In this document: positions 11,933 through 23,358 of the stretch, in pieces
Position numbering within the stretch: position 1 is the stretch's first letter
How the letters are laid out: every line of letters begins with the position of its first letter
NCBI GenBank assembly: GCA_037447655.1
Contig: JBBHKE010001152.1
Coordinates: 38,078 to 102,077 of the forward strand
Reading direction: 5' to 3'
Source of the DNA: Zygnema cylindricum
Taxonomy: Eukaryota > Streptophyta > Zygnematophyceae > Zygnematales > Zygnemataceae
Length of the DNA: 64,000 nt
Notes under the pieces: model-generated
What the model was told of the DNA's origin: nothing
Database searches by the model: none
Seen by the model: the letters and a program-made list of their open reading frames with translations, nothing else
Translations under genes and position numbers: made by a program

Positions 11933-12343
11933 TTCAGGAATGCATAACCTATCCCCTGTTCGCAAATACAGTAAACCATCTTCTATTCTAAAGTTTTTGA
12001 CATGCCTCTCATTCAGTGGGTCAGAATTCCCTCCCAAAATATTCTTGCAAATCACAACAAAATAAGGATCTTTATCATAACCATATCTAACTGTATCTAA
12101 AAACAATTCATCCTGAACCATAACACTTATTTCAAAACATCTACTTAAAGGATCTGCAACTACATTTGTCTTCCTAGGAATATGTTTGACATTAAATTTG
12201 AAATATGCTAATTTTTGCATCCACCTAACCTGTCTGCCAGTCATAATCTGTGCATCACTTAATCTCTGTAAATAAGAAAGTGCTTTATTATCACAGTGAA
12301 CTGTAAATTCTTTATTATGCAAATAACATCGCCATTTCACCAT
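11885..12343 (-). pseudogene. pol: RNase H and connection region, out of frame with neighbours
   Basis: KWRCYLHNKEFTVHCDNKAL and LQRLSDAQIMTGRQVRWMQK are typical of the RNase H region of gypsy pol, and HIPRKTNVVADPLSR is the hallmark at its end. The frame is displaced by one base from reverse transcriptase near 12341-12346 and by one base again from integrase near 11930. Both look like single-base indels, either real inactivating changes or sequence errors. Confidence 0.88.
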
Positions 12344-14357
12344 GCATGTACAATCGCAAGTAATTCTTTTTCCTGTGCTGTATAGTTCTTTTCAGCATCA
12401 TTGAATTTTCTGGACTCAAAAGCAATAGGATGAAAGTGTTTGCCGACTTTTTGACTTATGACTGCACCTAGACCTTTGTCAGAAGCATCTGTAGTGATCA
12501 GAACTTCAAATTCTCCAGCAGGGTCAGGATACACCAGTGTAGGGGCAGAGGTCAACTTCCCTTTTAGTTCCTTGAATGCTCTCTTTTGATCAGCTCCCCA
12601 CACAAACGTCTCATTTTCCCGAAGTAAATCCGTCAAAAGTGCGGCAATCATACTGAAGTTCTTTATAAACTTCCTGTAGTAAGTGGCCAATCCCAAAAAT
12701 GATCTAACTTCCGTGACATTAGTAGGTTGCTTCCAATTTTGGATTGCAGTGATTTTGGATGGATCTGTTTTAACACCTTCCCCACTAACTATATGTCCCA
12801 AAAATAATTGTTCACTTTTCAGAAAGCTAGATTTTGACAATTTTTCGTATAATTTTCTTTCTTTTAACCTTTCTAACACTTTTCTTAAATGAATTACATG
12901 TTGTTCTCTAGATTCAATGTAAATTAGAATATCATCAATAAACACCTGAACAAACTCATCTATGTAATCCGAAAAAATTTGGTTCATTAATCTTTGGTAT
13001 GTAGGCGGAGCATTCGTTAAGCCGAATGGCATCACTATCCATTCAAAATGACCCACCCTAGTCCTGAAAGCAGTTTTATCAACATCCTCAATTCTAATTG
13101 GCACCTGATTAAAGCCACTACGCAGGTCAATCAACGAAAATACTTTAGCACCTTTTAAACGATCTATCAAATCAGAAATTAAAGGTAACGGATACTTATC
13201 TTTCACCGTAATCTTGTTCAGACTACGATAATCGACACACATTCTCAACGTTCCGTCCTTCTTTTTGACGAAAAGAACTGGTGCTCCGTACGGTGATTTG
13301 CTGGGTTGAATATGTCCTTTCTCTAGGAGTTCTTTGATCTGTTTCTTTAACTCCTCTTGCTCAAAGAAACTGTGTTTATAAATTCCTGTGACAGGAGGTT
13401 TACACCCAGGTTCAAGGTTAATAACATGTTCTACATCTCGGGAAGGTGGCCTTCCCGAGGGTAAATCACTTGGGAAAACATCTTGAAATTCAAAAATCAA
13501 ATCCTTAACAACAACATCAGATGTATTAATGTCAGTTACAAAATCAGATTTTAGTTTTTCGAAAGTTTTAGTGGTGTCAGATTTAGGGATGACATCAATG
13601 TTAGTGTTTTCTCCCCCCCCTTCATCAGTAACTGCCTCAGTTACTAATAACAAGAAAGCATGATTCGTTTTATATTTTAAGTGTTTTTTAAATTGTTTAG
13701 CAGATACCAAACCTTCTACTCCCAATCTGGTTATGTTATTTATATGATTCCTATGCAATTTCTTAGGAGATAATGCTTGCAAAACCTTCCAACCGTTTTC
13801 AGACTTTACTTTTAAGGTGTTAATTTCCCAATTAATTTGAGGATTATGTTCTGTTAACCAAGGCTTTCCTAGAATTAGTTCTTCACTTCCTAAATTCATT
13901 ATTTCACACACAACTTTCATTTTATGACCTTGGATATCAACTTCTATCGTGTCAGTTTGTAAGTCTAATGTGGACTTATTACCATTTGCCACTTGAACGT
14001 GTAAAGGCTTTTCCCTTATGACAGTAGGAATTTTATTTTCCTCTACAAACTTATGGGAAATAAAATTATGTGTGGCACCTGAATCAACCATTACTTTCAA
14101 CGGTTTTCCTTCCACTAATGACTCGAATCTAATCAAACTGTGTCTGGTGTCATCATTACTTAACTGTCCTAACATAGGTCTGTTGTTGAGAATTTCATCA
14201 GAAGGATTCTTTAAACTATGCAGTGTAGTGAGAATTATAATAAATTCAACTATCCTAACTTTTCCATTCATTAATTTGCCCTCCAAAGTTAACTCTTTAA
14301 CTTCTGGATCCGGTTGACTAAACTGAGGACTTTCAGTTAGTCCTTTCCGTTTCCCAC
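12337..14357 (-). pseudogene. pol: protease and reverse transcriptase
   Basis: The protease active site shows as [12 protein letters not shown]. Reverse transcriptase follows with [20 protein letters not shown], the [20 protein letters not shown] block, [10 protein letters not shown] and the catalytic VFIDDILIY. The start of RNase H ([15 protein letters not shown]) reads in the same frame until a stop at 12337. The frame is open from just upstream of the gag stop, in the -1 phase relative to gag, with an overlap of only about 12 bases. It may depend on a programmed -1 shift, or the phase difference may be damage. There is no ATG near the beginning of the frame. Confidence 0.9.
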
Positions 14358-14360
14358 CTT

Positions 14361-15653
14361 CTAGGCTTCCTGCTCAGCTAGATATAATGCAATATCCTCT
14401 TGGAGACCTTCATTTACATCGACTGTTTTGAGAGAACCTTTATCTGTACAGTCTTTAGCGTAATGATCTGGACCTCCACATTTGAAACAAGTGACTTTCT
14501 TTTTGGGTTTTGTGCACTCTCTACTAAAATGTCCCTCCTCTCCACAGTTATAACAGTTAATCTTTTTCAATTGTGCACACTCAAATGCTCTATGACCCCT
14601 TTTCTGACAAATAGTGCATGTGGGGATGGTAAGGTTAGGCTTCTGAGCATTAATGTTCGGTTTAGGACTTTTAATGTACCCCCTTCTATTGTTAAATTTA
14701 TTTCCTGCATTAACACTATGTCCACCCCTTTGATTTCCCCTGAAGATATTTTGCCTATTCACCAGACCAGCATTCAAACCCTCTTCAACAAATTCCTCCT
14801 CATCCCACTGTGATACTTCATTTAAATTACCCCTGAGTGATCGAGTTTCCCGATTATACCCCAACTGATCCTCTAAATCCAATGACTTATCTTGTAATTC
14901 CTTCAAATTATTAATTTTTTGATGTTTTAGTTCTGATTTCAGTATAGGATTCAAATAGTTCAAGAAATGCAATTTAGCCATTTCATCAGTCAAACCTATG
15001 ACATGAATACTAGATGATTCAAATTCCACAATAAAATCCTTCACAGATCCAGTCTGCTTACAATTCAGCCACTTTTCTTCCATTCTGGATTTAAAAGTGA
15101 CAGACAAGAAACGCGATTTGATCGCGGTTTTAAAAGTTTCCCAATCAGCATTATCAGGAATCAATTTAGACCTTCTCTGAGTATAATACCAAATCTGAGC
15201 ATCGCCTTTCAGACAGTTAACAGCAAAAGAAGTGTAATCATCACGATCGCAATTTCTAGACTCCAAATAATATTCCATATGAAAAATCCAAGCATCCAAC
15301 TCATCAATCATCTTACCATCAAACGATGGTGCCTCACTAATAGACAATTTCAAATCTCTTATCTTCTTAGGTCTATCACGATCATCCTCCCTAAAACTGG
15401 CATTTCTTTTACTACTCTCACCCTTTTGGTCATTCAAATCATTGTTGGTCTGAATTAGGCTAATAAGTTCATCTAATTTCTCATTTGAAACATTTCCATT
15501 TTCTTTAACAACTTTTAATTCACTTTTCAATTCGGAAATGGTTTCATCCACAGCGGTAGCATGATTATTAAATCTTTTGACCAATTTCACAGTTCGCTTC
15601 TTCAACACATTCAAAGCATTCTCCATTTCACGTTTCCATGCAGAATTTGCCAT
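14361..15653 (-). CDS. gag polyprotein of Ty3/gypsy element
   Basis: About 430 residues with ATG at 15653 and TAG at 14361. The N-terminal third is a coiled-coil-like, Lys/Glu/Asn-rich stretch ([33 protein letters not shown]). The middle matches the retrotransposon gag domain ([32 protein letters not shown]). Three CCHC zinc knuckles close the protein: [28 protein letters not shown] and [14 protein letters not shown]. Gag forms the particle that packages element RNA, and the knuckles bind nucleic acid. Three knuckles is more than the single one common in plant gypsy gags. The frame is intact, in contrast to pol. Confidence 0.93.
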   Translation of the reverse strand: MANSAWKREMENALNVLKKRTVKLVKRFNNHATAVDETISELKSELKVVKENGNVSNEKLDELISLIQTNNDLNDQKGESSKRNASFREDDRDRPKKIRDLKLSISEAPSFDGKMIDELDAWIFHMEYYLESRNCDRDDYTSFAVNCLKGDAQIWYYTQRRSKLIPDNADWETFKTAIKSRFLSVTFKSRMEEKWLNCKQTGSVKDFIVEFESSSIHVIGLTDEMAKLHFLNYLNPILKSELKHQKINNLKELQDKSLDLEDQLGYNRETRSLRGNLNEVSQWDEEEFVEEGLNAGLVNRQNIFRGNQRGGHSVNAGNKFNNRRGYIKSPKPNINAQKPNLTIPTCTICQKRGHRAFECAQLKKINCYNCGEEGHFSRECTKPKKKVTCFKCGGPDHYAKDCTDKGSLKTVDVNEGLQEDIALYLAEQEA

Positions 15654-16419
15654 TATCACACAATTAAATCAAGCAAAAGGAAAGATAGAGTATAATTTCC
15701 CAAAGAAATTTGATGCAGATTTGAAGTCCTTAGATTGCTCCAATCTAAAACTTCTTCTCCTTAACAAATCCTTTGAAAAGATCAAGATCTGAGAAATTAA
15801 AAAGACATTGACAATAAGTTAGTACAAATTCAAATTTTCAATTTCCCAACATTGAAACAGAAATCTAAGAATTTCCCCACCAATTTTGCAATAGCAAAAA
15901 TTGAAAGCTATCAAAGGTAACATTTAACCATAAATTTTGCAACAGCAAAATTGAAATCAATCAAAGGTAACAATTTAGGGTTTGAAAAGTTTTGAGTCAT
16001 TTCTGGACTCCTTTGCTCTTGAAGAAGTAAAGTACTCCACTTTCCTCCTCCACCATCAGCAAATTCCCCATTTCCCACTACATCAGGATCTTTTGTTCTA
16101 TAATCCTCACATCCTCACCCTTCATGGCTTCAAGCCCTCCCTCTACACATGAATCATTGCTAGGAGAAGGCAAGTTTGTTTGGCCTCTAGGTAATTGGAG
16201 TGAGCTTCGGCGGTGGCTACACTGCCCACCCCGCCTTAGTCCTTAAGACCTGAGCACGCCCCACATCTAACCAGCGGCCGCTGGCTGTGTGATCACTCAG
16301 TTTCCCTCCAATCCCCTACCACTTCACATTGTGGTTCTACCGACACAGGTTAGAGCACCCTCACCGGTCACGGCAATCGATATTCGAGTGAGCAAACTTC
16401 TCCCTGGTTTCTAACCAAA

Positions 16420-16431
16420 GCTCCGATACCA
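16420..16431 (-). other. Primer-binding site for initiator-Met tRNA
   Basis: On the minus strand TGGTATCGGAGC starts three bases after the end of the 5' LTR. It differs at one base from TGGTATCAGAGC, the usual plant initiator-Met tRNA site, and fixes the element's orientation. Confidence 0.9.
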
Positions 16432-16433
16432 TA

Positions 16434-17399
16434 TGTAACAGGATCTCCTACCTCTCAGAAAATCCCATTACTACAAACAATTCCAACCACACATTCCACA
16501 CATTGGAAAATACACATCCACATTGGAAAACACTCACATAAGGATAACTTTAAATTAGAAGAAGCTTTTGTCCACATAACATTAGCTTGGTCTCTTGCCC
16601 TCGTGGCTCAACCCTTCAATTTAAAGTGTTTCCTCTACTCTCCACTCTTAATAATTTTATCTCTTAACTACTAAAACACTATTTAGTTAGTAAGAGATTT
16701 CAATGCAAAATGCCTTTTCTCCAATTTGGTATTAATCGTTCAGGACCAAGATCAGCCGGAATTTCCACAAACTTTTCCAAAGGAAAAGATGTCTACTCTC
16801 CTCTTACACTTCACTATTTATCCATCATCGCCCTGGACTCGCCAGGCCAGAGTCAACGCTCCGTTTTAACAGGCTTTTACCTGGGCCAATCATTGATCAG
16901 CAAAGACTCAGACTGACCAATGCAAAAACGTGCGAAATCTCTTACTAACTACTTAGCGCTTTACTAACCAATCAAACGTTACGTTTCACTACGTAACATT
17001 TACGTGCAAAATTGCGCGCCAAACGAAACGCGACTTCGCACGAGCGTGCGTAACAAATTTCGCACGCGAAACTTCCTACGAAATTCCCTTAAGTGAAAGT
17101 GACGTTTCGTACTAAAATTTGTACGAAACGAAGCACCGTGCATACTAAACGTTTCATTAGAACTTTATGAAACGTACGCGCGTAATTTCGGTACTAATTT
17201 GACCCTTAACCCGTTTCAATGATACCCACTTGTTATTTAGACCCCACGCTGTCACCTAAATACACCCATCGCTATAACTTTTAAAATATAACTCCAAATA
17301 GCGTGATTCTTTCGCGGACGTCTACCAATTTTAGTACTCTATAATTATAACACCTAAATACCCATTTATAAACAAGTTCGATCCGCTATTACTGTTACA
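16434..17399 (-). repeat. 5' LTR (by element orientation)
   Basis: 966 bp and near-identical to 9623-10588. It carries the element's promoter by family knowledge; I did not identify a clear TATA box. The 68-residue plus-strand frame present in both LTRs is antisense and not a gene. Confidence 0.96.
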
Positions 17400-17404
17400 G
17401 TAGT

Positions 17405-20400
17405 ACAATAGGTTATATCACTATGATCGATAGTATTTGGGTAGCGTAGTTTTTCAAATTACCGTTTGGAAATGTGAGACTGATTAAGTTTGACGAAATA
17501 AATAACGTATGAAGCATAAACCATACATTATTACGTTAAACAAAGTTATAACAACATTAATACCCATGTGTTTTAGTTAGCAATAAAAGTTTATTAATGT
17601 AATATAGTTCAAATAAATTTATGTATGGTAGCCCAATTAGGGTATTAAGTGACAAAAAAATTGCAAAATTATGCTTAAAAACAGGGGAAATTTTCATTTT
17701 GCCCCACAAGATAGAGGTGTTTGCTTTAAAGTGTTATCTTCACTCGTATCAATAACATGTATAGATAGATTATTATCAAGACCGAGCGTGTGACCTTCAT
17801 TTGACAAATTGTGATGATCGATGACGATTTGATATTTATAAATATCCATATGTGAAAATGTACACATTGATAATATATATATGTGACATTACATAACATT
17901 GATAGCTTTTATGCATGTGGTTATAGCTTTTTTTTTTATTATGTTATTTGCTTTTTTTAAAGTTGAAATTGTTGCAAGCGTAATATTTTGTATGCCCTTC
18001 AAGCTTGTGGTGAGTCATTTATTTGTATTTTTTGTAAAATGATATATGTGAGAACGTAGTTTGAACAATCAATGTCTTTGAAACTTTGTGAGATAACTGG
18101 TTATTTTTTTTTGTCTTTTTGTGCACATGAGTATACAAATGTACAACAAAGTACCTTTGTACAACTATGACATACAACACAACTATACATGGGTATGTAC
18201 AAGGATCCTTTTATTTTTAAACCTTTGGTTGGAGTAGGTGTCCATGTTGGATATAAATCTACACCTACATTATCCAATAATGTACTACAAGTTTTCACTT
18301 ATGGTTGGATAAAATAGGAAATAAGAATACAAACGTATAAAAGAGTAAAGAGCAAACAAGTTATAGCCACAAGTAACCGTAAATATTATTTGGCAAATAG
18401 ATTTCAGGTTTTAGGTTGGAAAATAGTGTTCATGTCAGTTTAAACAATAAAGTTATCAATAAACATTTAACATTTTAGAGGTTATTAGTGCCAATTTGCC
18501 ATTTGATGTTTTTATTATGTTAGTAGTGTTTTTAGCTCTTATCTTAATTATTATCTTTTGAAAAACCATCCTCGTGACCGTACGGTACCAGTCGCTCTTG
18601 ATTGAAGCGGCTCTGTGAAGATCTCCCGTTTGGCAGTTTATCGTTGAAGCCCTGGATCTTCTCCTGGACTTTTCACTGACGCCATTTCTCCTGCAATTTG
18701 GAGGCCGCGGCCGAAATCTCACTGTACGAATTGTACCTGGCCAGGAATCTCAAGTTCTCAACCTCTGCGGTCCATAGGGCCGTTGTGCGAGTCAAAAAAA
18801 GCTCGATTTGAAAAAAAACTATGACCTATAAAAAATAGAGTTGCATTAAAAAAACCAGGAAACATTCAATTTTCCCGTAAAATTTTTGTAAAACTTTTTC
18901 TGGTCTCCGAAACTAGGCAAATTGATTCGTTCAAACTTGGAAACTGATCGCAAAAAGAAATTGGACGGCGCTATGAAGACGTCAGAAAAGAATTTTTATA
19001 CTTGTCTACTCTGCCCGTGCGTTTATTTTCTGTTTGTATCTGCCCAAAGTACGGCCAAAGTTTTAGGGCTTTTAGGGTTTTGACAACTGTGATGCAATGG
19101 GCCCCACCAATCGGATCAAGGAGCGCTTTTGACCCGAAATTTGGTCCAATTGGCTCCAGCCCTCACAGTAAAATTCAGGATTTTGTAGCAGAAAATACAA
19201 CGGAGTGCCAGGAGATCTCCACCACGTCAATGTTATTTTGACCTTAAGGTACAAACAGTACAGAATCAGGATTTTACCGTATGCACGTCGGGTACATCAT
19301 GTCATGTCGTTTGTCTTGTTTCGCCATGATCTCACATTCTTACTTTTTCAGTTTTTTGTCCATGACATGTCCGCCCCAGCGATCTCAGTTTATTGATTAT
19401 TGTTGACCTTTTCTATGTCACGTTTTTGGTCATGGCCAGCGTTAAATCGGCAGATCGGCAATTTTCGTCGTACAGGAATATTTGAAGATTTGCTTGAATC
19501 TTCAGAGATCATCTCTGACGTGTCAGGTCATTGACGACTTTAGGATTCCTCACTGTAAAGTGAACATTTTCTTTGGCGTCTTTCGTAACTTGCAACAGCA
19601 GCTCATGAATCTGCCATCTATATTCGCACTTGCGCGACGAATAGATTAAAATACCAGTGTCGCGGATGTCTTAATTGTAAATACTAAATAGGTTTATAGG
19701 GAGCGGTAGCGTACGGCCTTTCGTGAGGTACAAAAGTTAATATTTAAAAAAAACAAAGATGACATTATTGGAGGTTTGGCCCGAAGTTTTTGTCCACAAA
19801 AACTCAAACCTCTGACCATAGAATTGTCGTTTCTGACGTGTCAAATCTCGATTCAGGCGCGCATGTTCCTCTTTCCGTACATAGAATCTCAATTTTTATC
19901 TTTCAGCTAATTTCCAATTCAGCATTGGCTAATCTATATTTGACGCCTTCCTTAACTCACACGTGTCATCTCCTTGCTGTCCCGCGACATCTAAAACCTG
20001 ACACACGTCCCTTGTCGTGTTATGTCCATTTTTCTAGGATGTACTTTTAGACCGACGTCCTTACCTTCAATCATAAACTCCACCGACACATCCTCAGTTT
20101 CCAACGTTCGAAAACGACGAGCTACCCTACACCTTACTTCGAAAGAAACAAAAAATCTAAATCTCACATCCACTCCCTACACGCCACGTACACTCTAAAA
20201 GATTCTTCATTCAAACGTTCACATGTCACCGCGTGCCGACCACCGCCGCTTTCCGCCGTTACAGGGCGGCCTCGTTGGCGCTCATCCACGTCTCCGCATT
20301 TTCCGTCCATTGGATTACAATTTCGTACAGTTTTAGTACTATTCCGGTTCAATTTTGATTCAAGTCGTACACAATAATAGTACGGCACCAATGACGGCAG

Positions 20401-20645
20401 ACTTTACAGCAGGCGGCCCTTTTTTTGCCACTCTCCCGTCTCCAAATGCCAAGTGTACTGTACTTTTTCCCGCGGCAGTTGTACACGGTTACCGCTAGCT
20501 TTTTCCCGGCGCCGGGAAGAAAAAGGAAATGGACGGCGGAATAAGAAAAAAAACTGGATGACGCAAAAAGTACATTCCGTACTGTTTCCCCGTACGTCCT
20601 CGGGACCATTTCTCCATAGCTTCTTCCAGAGAGACTTCCTGACAA
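17405..20645. other. Intergenic, no supportable gene
   Basis: A/T-rich to about 18450, then mixed sequence with repeated GTAC, CGTAC and CCGTAC words. The last few hundred bases are probably the upstream region of the kinase. Short frames on both strands show no recognisable domain. Confidence 0.65.
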
Positions 20646-20822
20646 GGGGAGGACAGAGAATGAGAGGGAGAGGAAGAAGAGGGAGAGGCATCTAAAAGAA
20701 GAGAGAAAGACAGAGAAGGGGAGAGAGAGAGAGAGAGGGAGAGAGAGAGAGGAGGGGGGAAGAGGAGGAGAGAGAGAGGGAGAGAGAGAGGGGAAGGAAG
20801 GGAGGAGGAGAGAGAGAGGGGA
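20646..20822 (+). repeat. GA-rich leader of the kinase gene
   Basis: GGGAGAGGAAG and (GA)n blocks run up to four bases before the kinase ATG at 20827. Being directly upstream it is probably transcribed as 5' UTR (inference). Here the purine strand is the sense strand, the reverse of the intron blocks elsewhere. Confidence 0.8.
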
Positions 20823-20826
20823 AAAA

Positions 20827-23358
20827 ATGGGATTGTGGCCGCAAATTCTGGAGGAAGAGACAGAAGAGATAGAAACTTATTTTAGTTTTGGGAAGGAGAT
20901 AGGAAATGGGTGTTTGGGTGTCGTACGGCTTTGCGTGGAACGGAAAACTGGGGAAACTTTCGCATGTAAAACCATTCAAAAATGTATTTTAAAAACCCCA
21001 AACGACGTCGAAGACGTGCGTAGGGAAGTAAAAATTATGCGCTATTTATCCGAGGGTCGATCGCACCCCAATGTTGTACATTTAAAAGGGGTTTTTGAAG
21101 ATTCCTCCAGTATCCACATTATAATGGAATGTTGTTATGGTGGGGAACTTTTCAGTTTGATCGCGGAAAAAGGACGAATTCCCGAACCGGAAGCTTCCGG
21201 AATCTTCCGAGAAATCGTCGAAGCGGTCGACTTTTGTCACAAAAAAGGAATCGTACACCGAGATTTGAAGCCGGAAAATATTCTTTTAACGGAACCGTGG
21301 GACATTACGGAGGACATGGAACCTCCGTCGAACGGAACGGGAATTCCGTTCGACGGCATCGACGTTCGGTTTAACGGAGAAGACGATTTCGACGGAGTTT
21401 TACGGAGAGAGTGTAGCATGGAAAGCTGTTCTAGTAGCTGTTTTCAGTTTGGAGGGGAAACTTCCAGGAAAGTTCGCAGCTTTCGGTCGGATTCCGGGTC
21501 GTGGGAAAACCCTTCAGAAAGTGACACGTGGCAGTCAGAAAGGATAGAATGGGGAGGGGAAAATGGGAATAGGAATGTGACAAATAGTTTGGGAAACCCT
21601 TCTCAAAACCCAGAAAATAGTTTGAGTGATTTTATCGATAATTTTGAGAGGGAAAAAGACGGGGTACAAAGGGGGAAAAGCGGTAGAAATGTGAAGGTTG
21701 GGGATTTTGGACTCTCTGTTTTTGTAGACCCTTCTTGTAAGCATTTTTGTCCTTTTTCAAAAACCCAAAAGAGTACTCTTCAATGTCCTACTCCTCTATA
21801 TAGTGCTCCGGAGCTCGTGATTGGTCGAGAATACGGAAAAGAATCCGATATGTGGAGTTTAGGAGTTATTTTATATGCAATTTTGGGAGGAGAACTTCCT
21901 TTTTTGGGGTCGACTCAAAAGGAATTGGGGAGAAGGATAAAAAGGGGTAAATTGAAATTATCAAAAGAACGGTGGCTTTCAATTTCCGACTCGGCAAAAA
22001 AATTAATTAAGAGGTTATTGGATACAAACCCCTCTAAAAGACCGTCGGCAGAAGAGGTTTTGTCTCATCCATGGCTTTTGGGAGGAGGAGAGGGAGGAGG
22101 AGGGGAAGGAGAGGGAAATGGGAAGGGACGGTCTCATTTAGAACGATCAAAATCTTTGGGAACTAATAAGAGGCCTCCATTGAGAGGGAGAATGGGATTT
22201 GATCGTCTTTTAGTGCTTCCTTTCGGGACTTCTTCGGCTCCGGACAGTCCAGCTGGCACGAGTTTGTCTTTTTCTGAAAGCCCTTCACCTTCGTCTTTTT
22301 CTGCATCAACAGCTGAAACAAAATCCTTTTCGTCCATTTCCTCGTCTCTTTCTGCGGCGGCGGATTTGATGACAGCTGGCATTTCGACTTCCCCTCGTCC
22401 TTTTCCTCCCTTTGTTGAGGCTCCAGGAGAAAAAACCAGAAGGTTCCGCAGCAGAAATCTCCTGTCTTTAAGGGTGGAAGGAGGAGGAAGAGAGGGAGAG
22501 AGAGAGGGAGACGGTGAGGGAGAGAAAGGGGGAAATACCACCTGCCCCACTCTGATGATAATAAGGACAACCCGAAGCTCCATGGAGAAAGAAAGTCAAA
22601 GTCAAAGTCAAACTGAAAGTCAAAGTCAAAACTTGCGGAGAATAAACGGATTTCCTTTTCCACCAACCTCCATTCAATTTTATGAAAATGGCTCTCCCAT
22701 TTCTATGTCTCCCATTTCCACACCTTCTCCACAGTCTCCACTCTCCCCTCTCTCGATCCACATTAATTCTTGTACTCCTGTACTTTTTTTGGAACCTCTA
22801 GCATGTTCTTCAATGAAGGAGAGAGGGAAAGAAATTTCGAGTTCGTTTGACGGTTGTGGGAAGATGAGAGGAGAGGTTGGTGGGGAAGGTGTGAGAGAGG
22901 AGGAAGAGGACGGAGGGAAGAGAGGAAGAGAGGGCAGAGAGAGAAAGGGAGTGGAGAGAGAAGGACAACAAAGCTGCAGTGAGAGAAGGGAAGAAAAGGA
23001 GAAAGGCGAAGGAGAAGAGGGAAAGGGAGGAAATTGCGACAGATTAGGTGGAGCTGAAACTTGGTGCGGTAATGGCTCCAGTTCTGCGGGGGGAGAGGGA
23101 GAGGGAGAGAAAAAAAATGTCGAATTACAAGGAGAGTCGACGAGTGGGAATTGGGGGTCAACAGGAACAGTCTCTACGCTTTTTGGGTCGTTTCTTAGAA
23201 ATATGGAAGGAGAGAGGGAAAGGGAGAGAATTCCGGTTTGTAGTAAAGGGAGAGAGGTGCTCAAGAGAGCGGAGAGGGGAAGAGAGAAAAGGGACGAGTC
23301 TTACATGCAAAAATGGGTCCATCGGATTCGGGTTTTGAAAGACTATTGCTGGTCTTAA
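20827..23358 (+). CDS. Ser/Thr protein kinase (CDPK/PEP-kinase-related type) with large insert and low-complexity tail
   Basis: Single exon, 843 residues. The kinase domain covers about residues 18-417: glycine loop GNGCLG (26-31), VAIK-type lysine in FACKTI (48), HRDLKPEN (144-151), DFG (293-295), APE (327-329), DMWSLGVILYAI, and NPSKRPS near 401-407. All catalytic residues are present, so activity is likely. The closest family by eye is the CDPK/PEPRK superfamily; no EF hands are visible, so calcium binding is not expected. Two oddities stand out. About 135 residues (155-289), rich in Ser, Asn, Glu and Gly, sit between the catalytic loop and DFG. The C-terminal 420 residues are low complexity, coded largely by GA-rich repeats (Gly/Glu/Arg/Lys) and by a Ser/Pro/Thr segment (about 440-550). 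The ATG follows a GA-rich leader. The substrate is unknown. Confidence 0.9.
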   Translation: MGLWPQILEEETEEIETYFSFGKEIGNGCLGVVRLCVERKTGETFACKTIQKCILKTPNDVEDVRREVKIMRYLSEGRSHPNVVHLKGVFEDSSSIHIIMECCYGGELFSLIAEKGRIPEPEASGIFREIVEAVDFCHKKGIVHRDLKPENILLTEPWDITEDMEPPSNGTGIPFDGIDVRFNGEDDFDGVLRRECSMESCSSSCFQFGGETSRKVRSFRSDSGSWENPSESDTWQSERIEWGGENGNRNVTNSLGNPSQNPENSLSDFIDNFEREKDGVQRGKSGRNVKVGDFGLSVFVDPSCKHFCPFSKTQKSTLQCPTPLYSAPELVIGREYGKESDMWSLGVILYAILGGELPFLGSTQKELGRRIKRGKLKLSKERWLSISDSAKKLIKRLLDTNPSKRPSAEEVLSHPWLLGGGEGGGGEGEGNGKGRSHLERSKSLGTNKRPPLRGRMGFDRLLVLPFGTSSAPDSPAGTSLSFSESPSPSSFSASTAETKSFSSISSSLSAAADLMTAGISTSPRPFPPFVEAPGEKTRRFRSRNLLSLRVEGGGREGEREGDGEGEKGGNTTCPTLMIIRTTRSSMEKESQSQSQTESQSQNLRRINGFPFPPTSIQFYENGSPISMSPISTPSPQSPLSPLSIHINSCTPVLFLEPLACSSMKERGKEISSSFDGCGKMRGEVGGEGVREEEEDGGKRGREGRERKGVEREGQQSCSERREEKEKGEGEEGKGGNCDRLGGAETWCGNGSSSAGGEGEGEKKNVELQGESTSGNWGSTGTVSTLFGSFLRNMEGERERERIPVCSKGREVLKRAERGREKRDESYMQKWVHRIRVLKDYCWS

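Larger units (their letters stand above)
9623..17399 (-). mobile_element. Ty3/gypsy LTR retrotransposon, complete ends, recent insertion
   Basis: Two 966-bp LTRs (9623-10588 and 16434-17399) begin TGTAACAG and end TGTTACA, and are flanked by a perfect 5-bp target duplication GTAGT (9618-9622 and 17400-17404). The element lies on the minus strand, so its 5' LTR is at 16434-17399. A primer site for initiator-Met tRNA and a polypurine tract sit at the expected places. The order gag, protease, reverse transcriptase, RNase H, integrase is that of Ty3/gypsy; the weak chromodomain-like end of integrase suggests the chromovirus branch. I count three differences between the LTRs, so insertion is recent, yet pol is broken by frame changes. 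It could still be moved by enzymes from intact relatives. Confidence 0.96.

Noticed and set aside
18456-18722. 88-residue Arg-rich minus-strand frame
   Set aside because: No recognisable domain, no splice context and no neighbouring exons; insufficient support.
22134-23264. Minus-strand frames opposite the kinase tail
   Set aside because: Shadows of the low-complexity kinase coding sequence; no exon or family signal.
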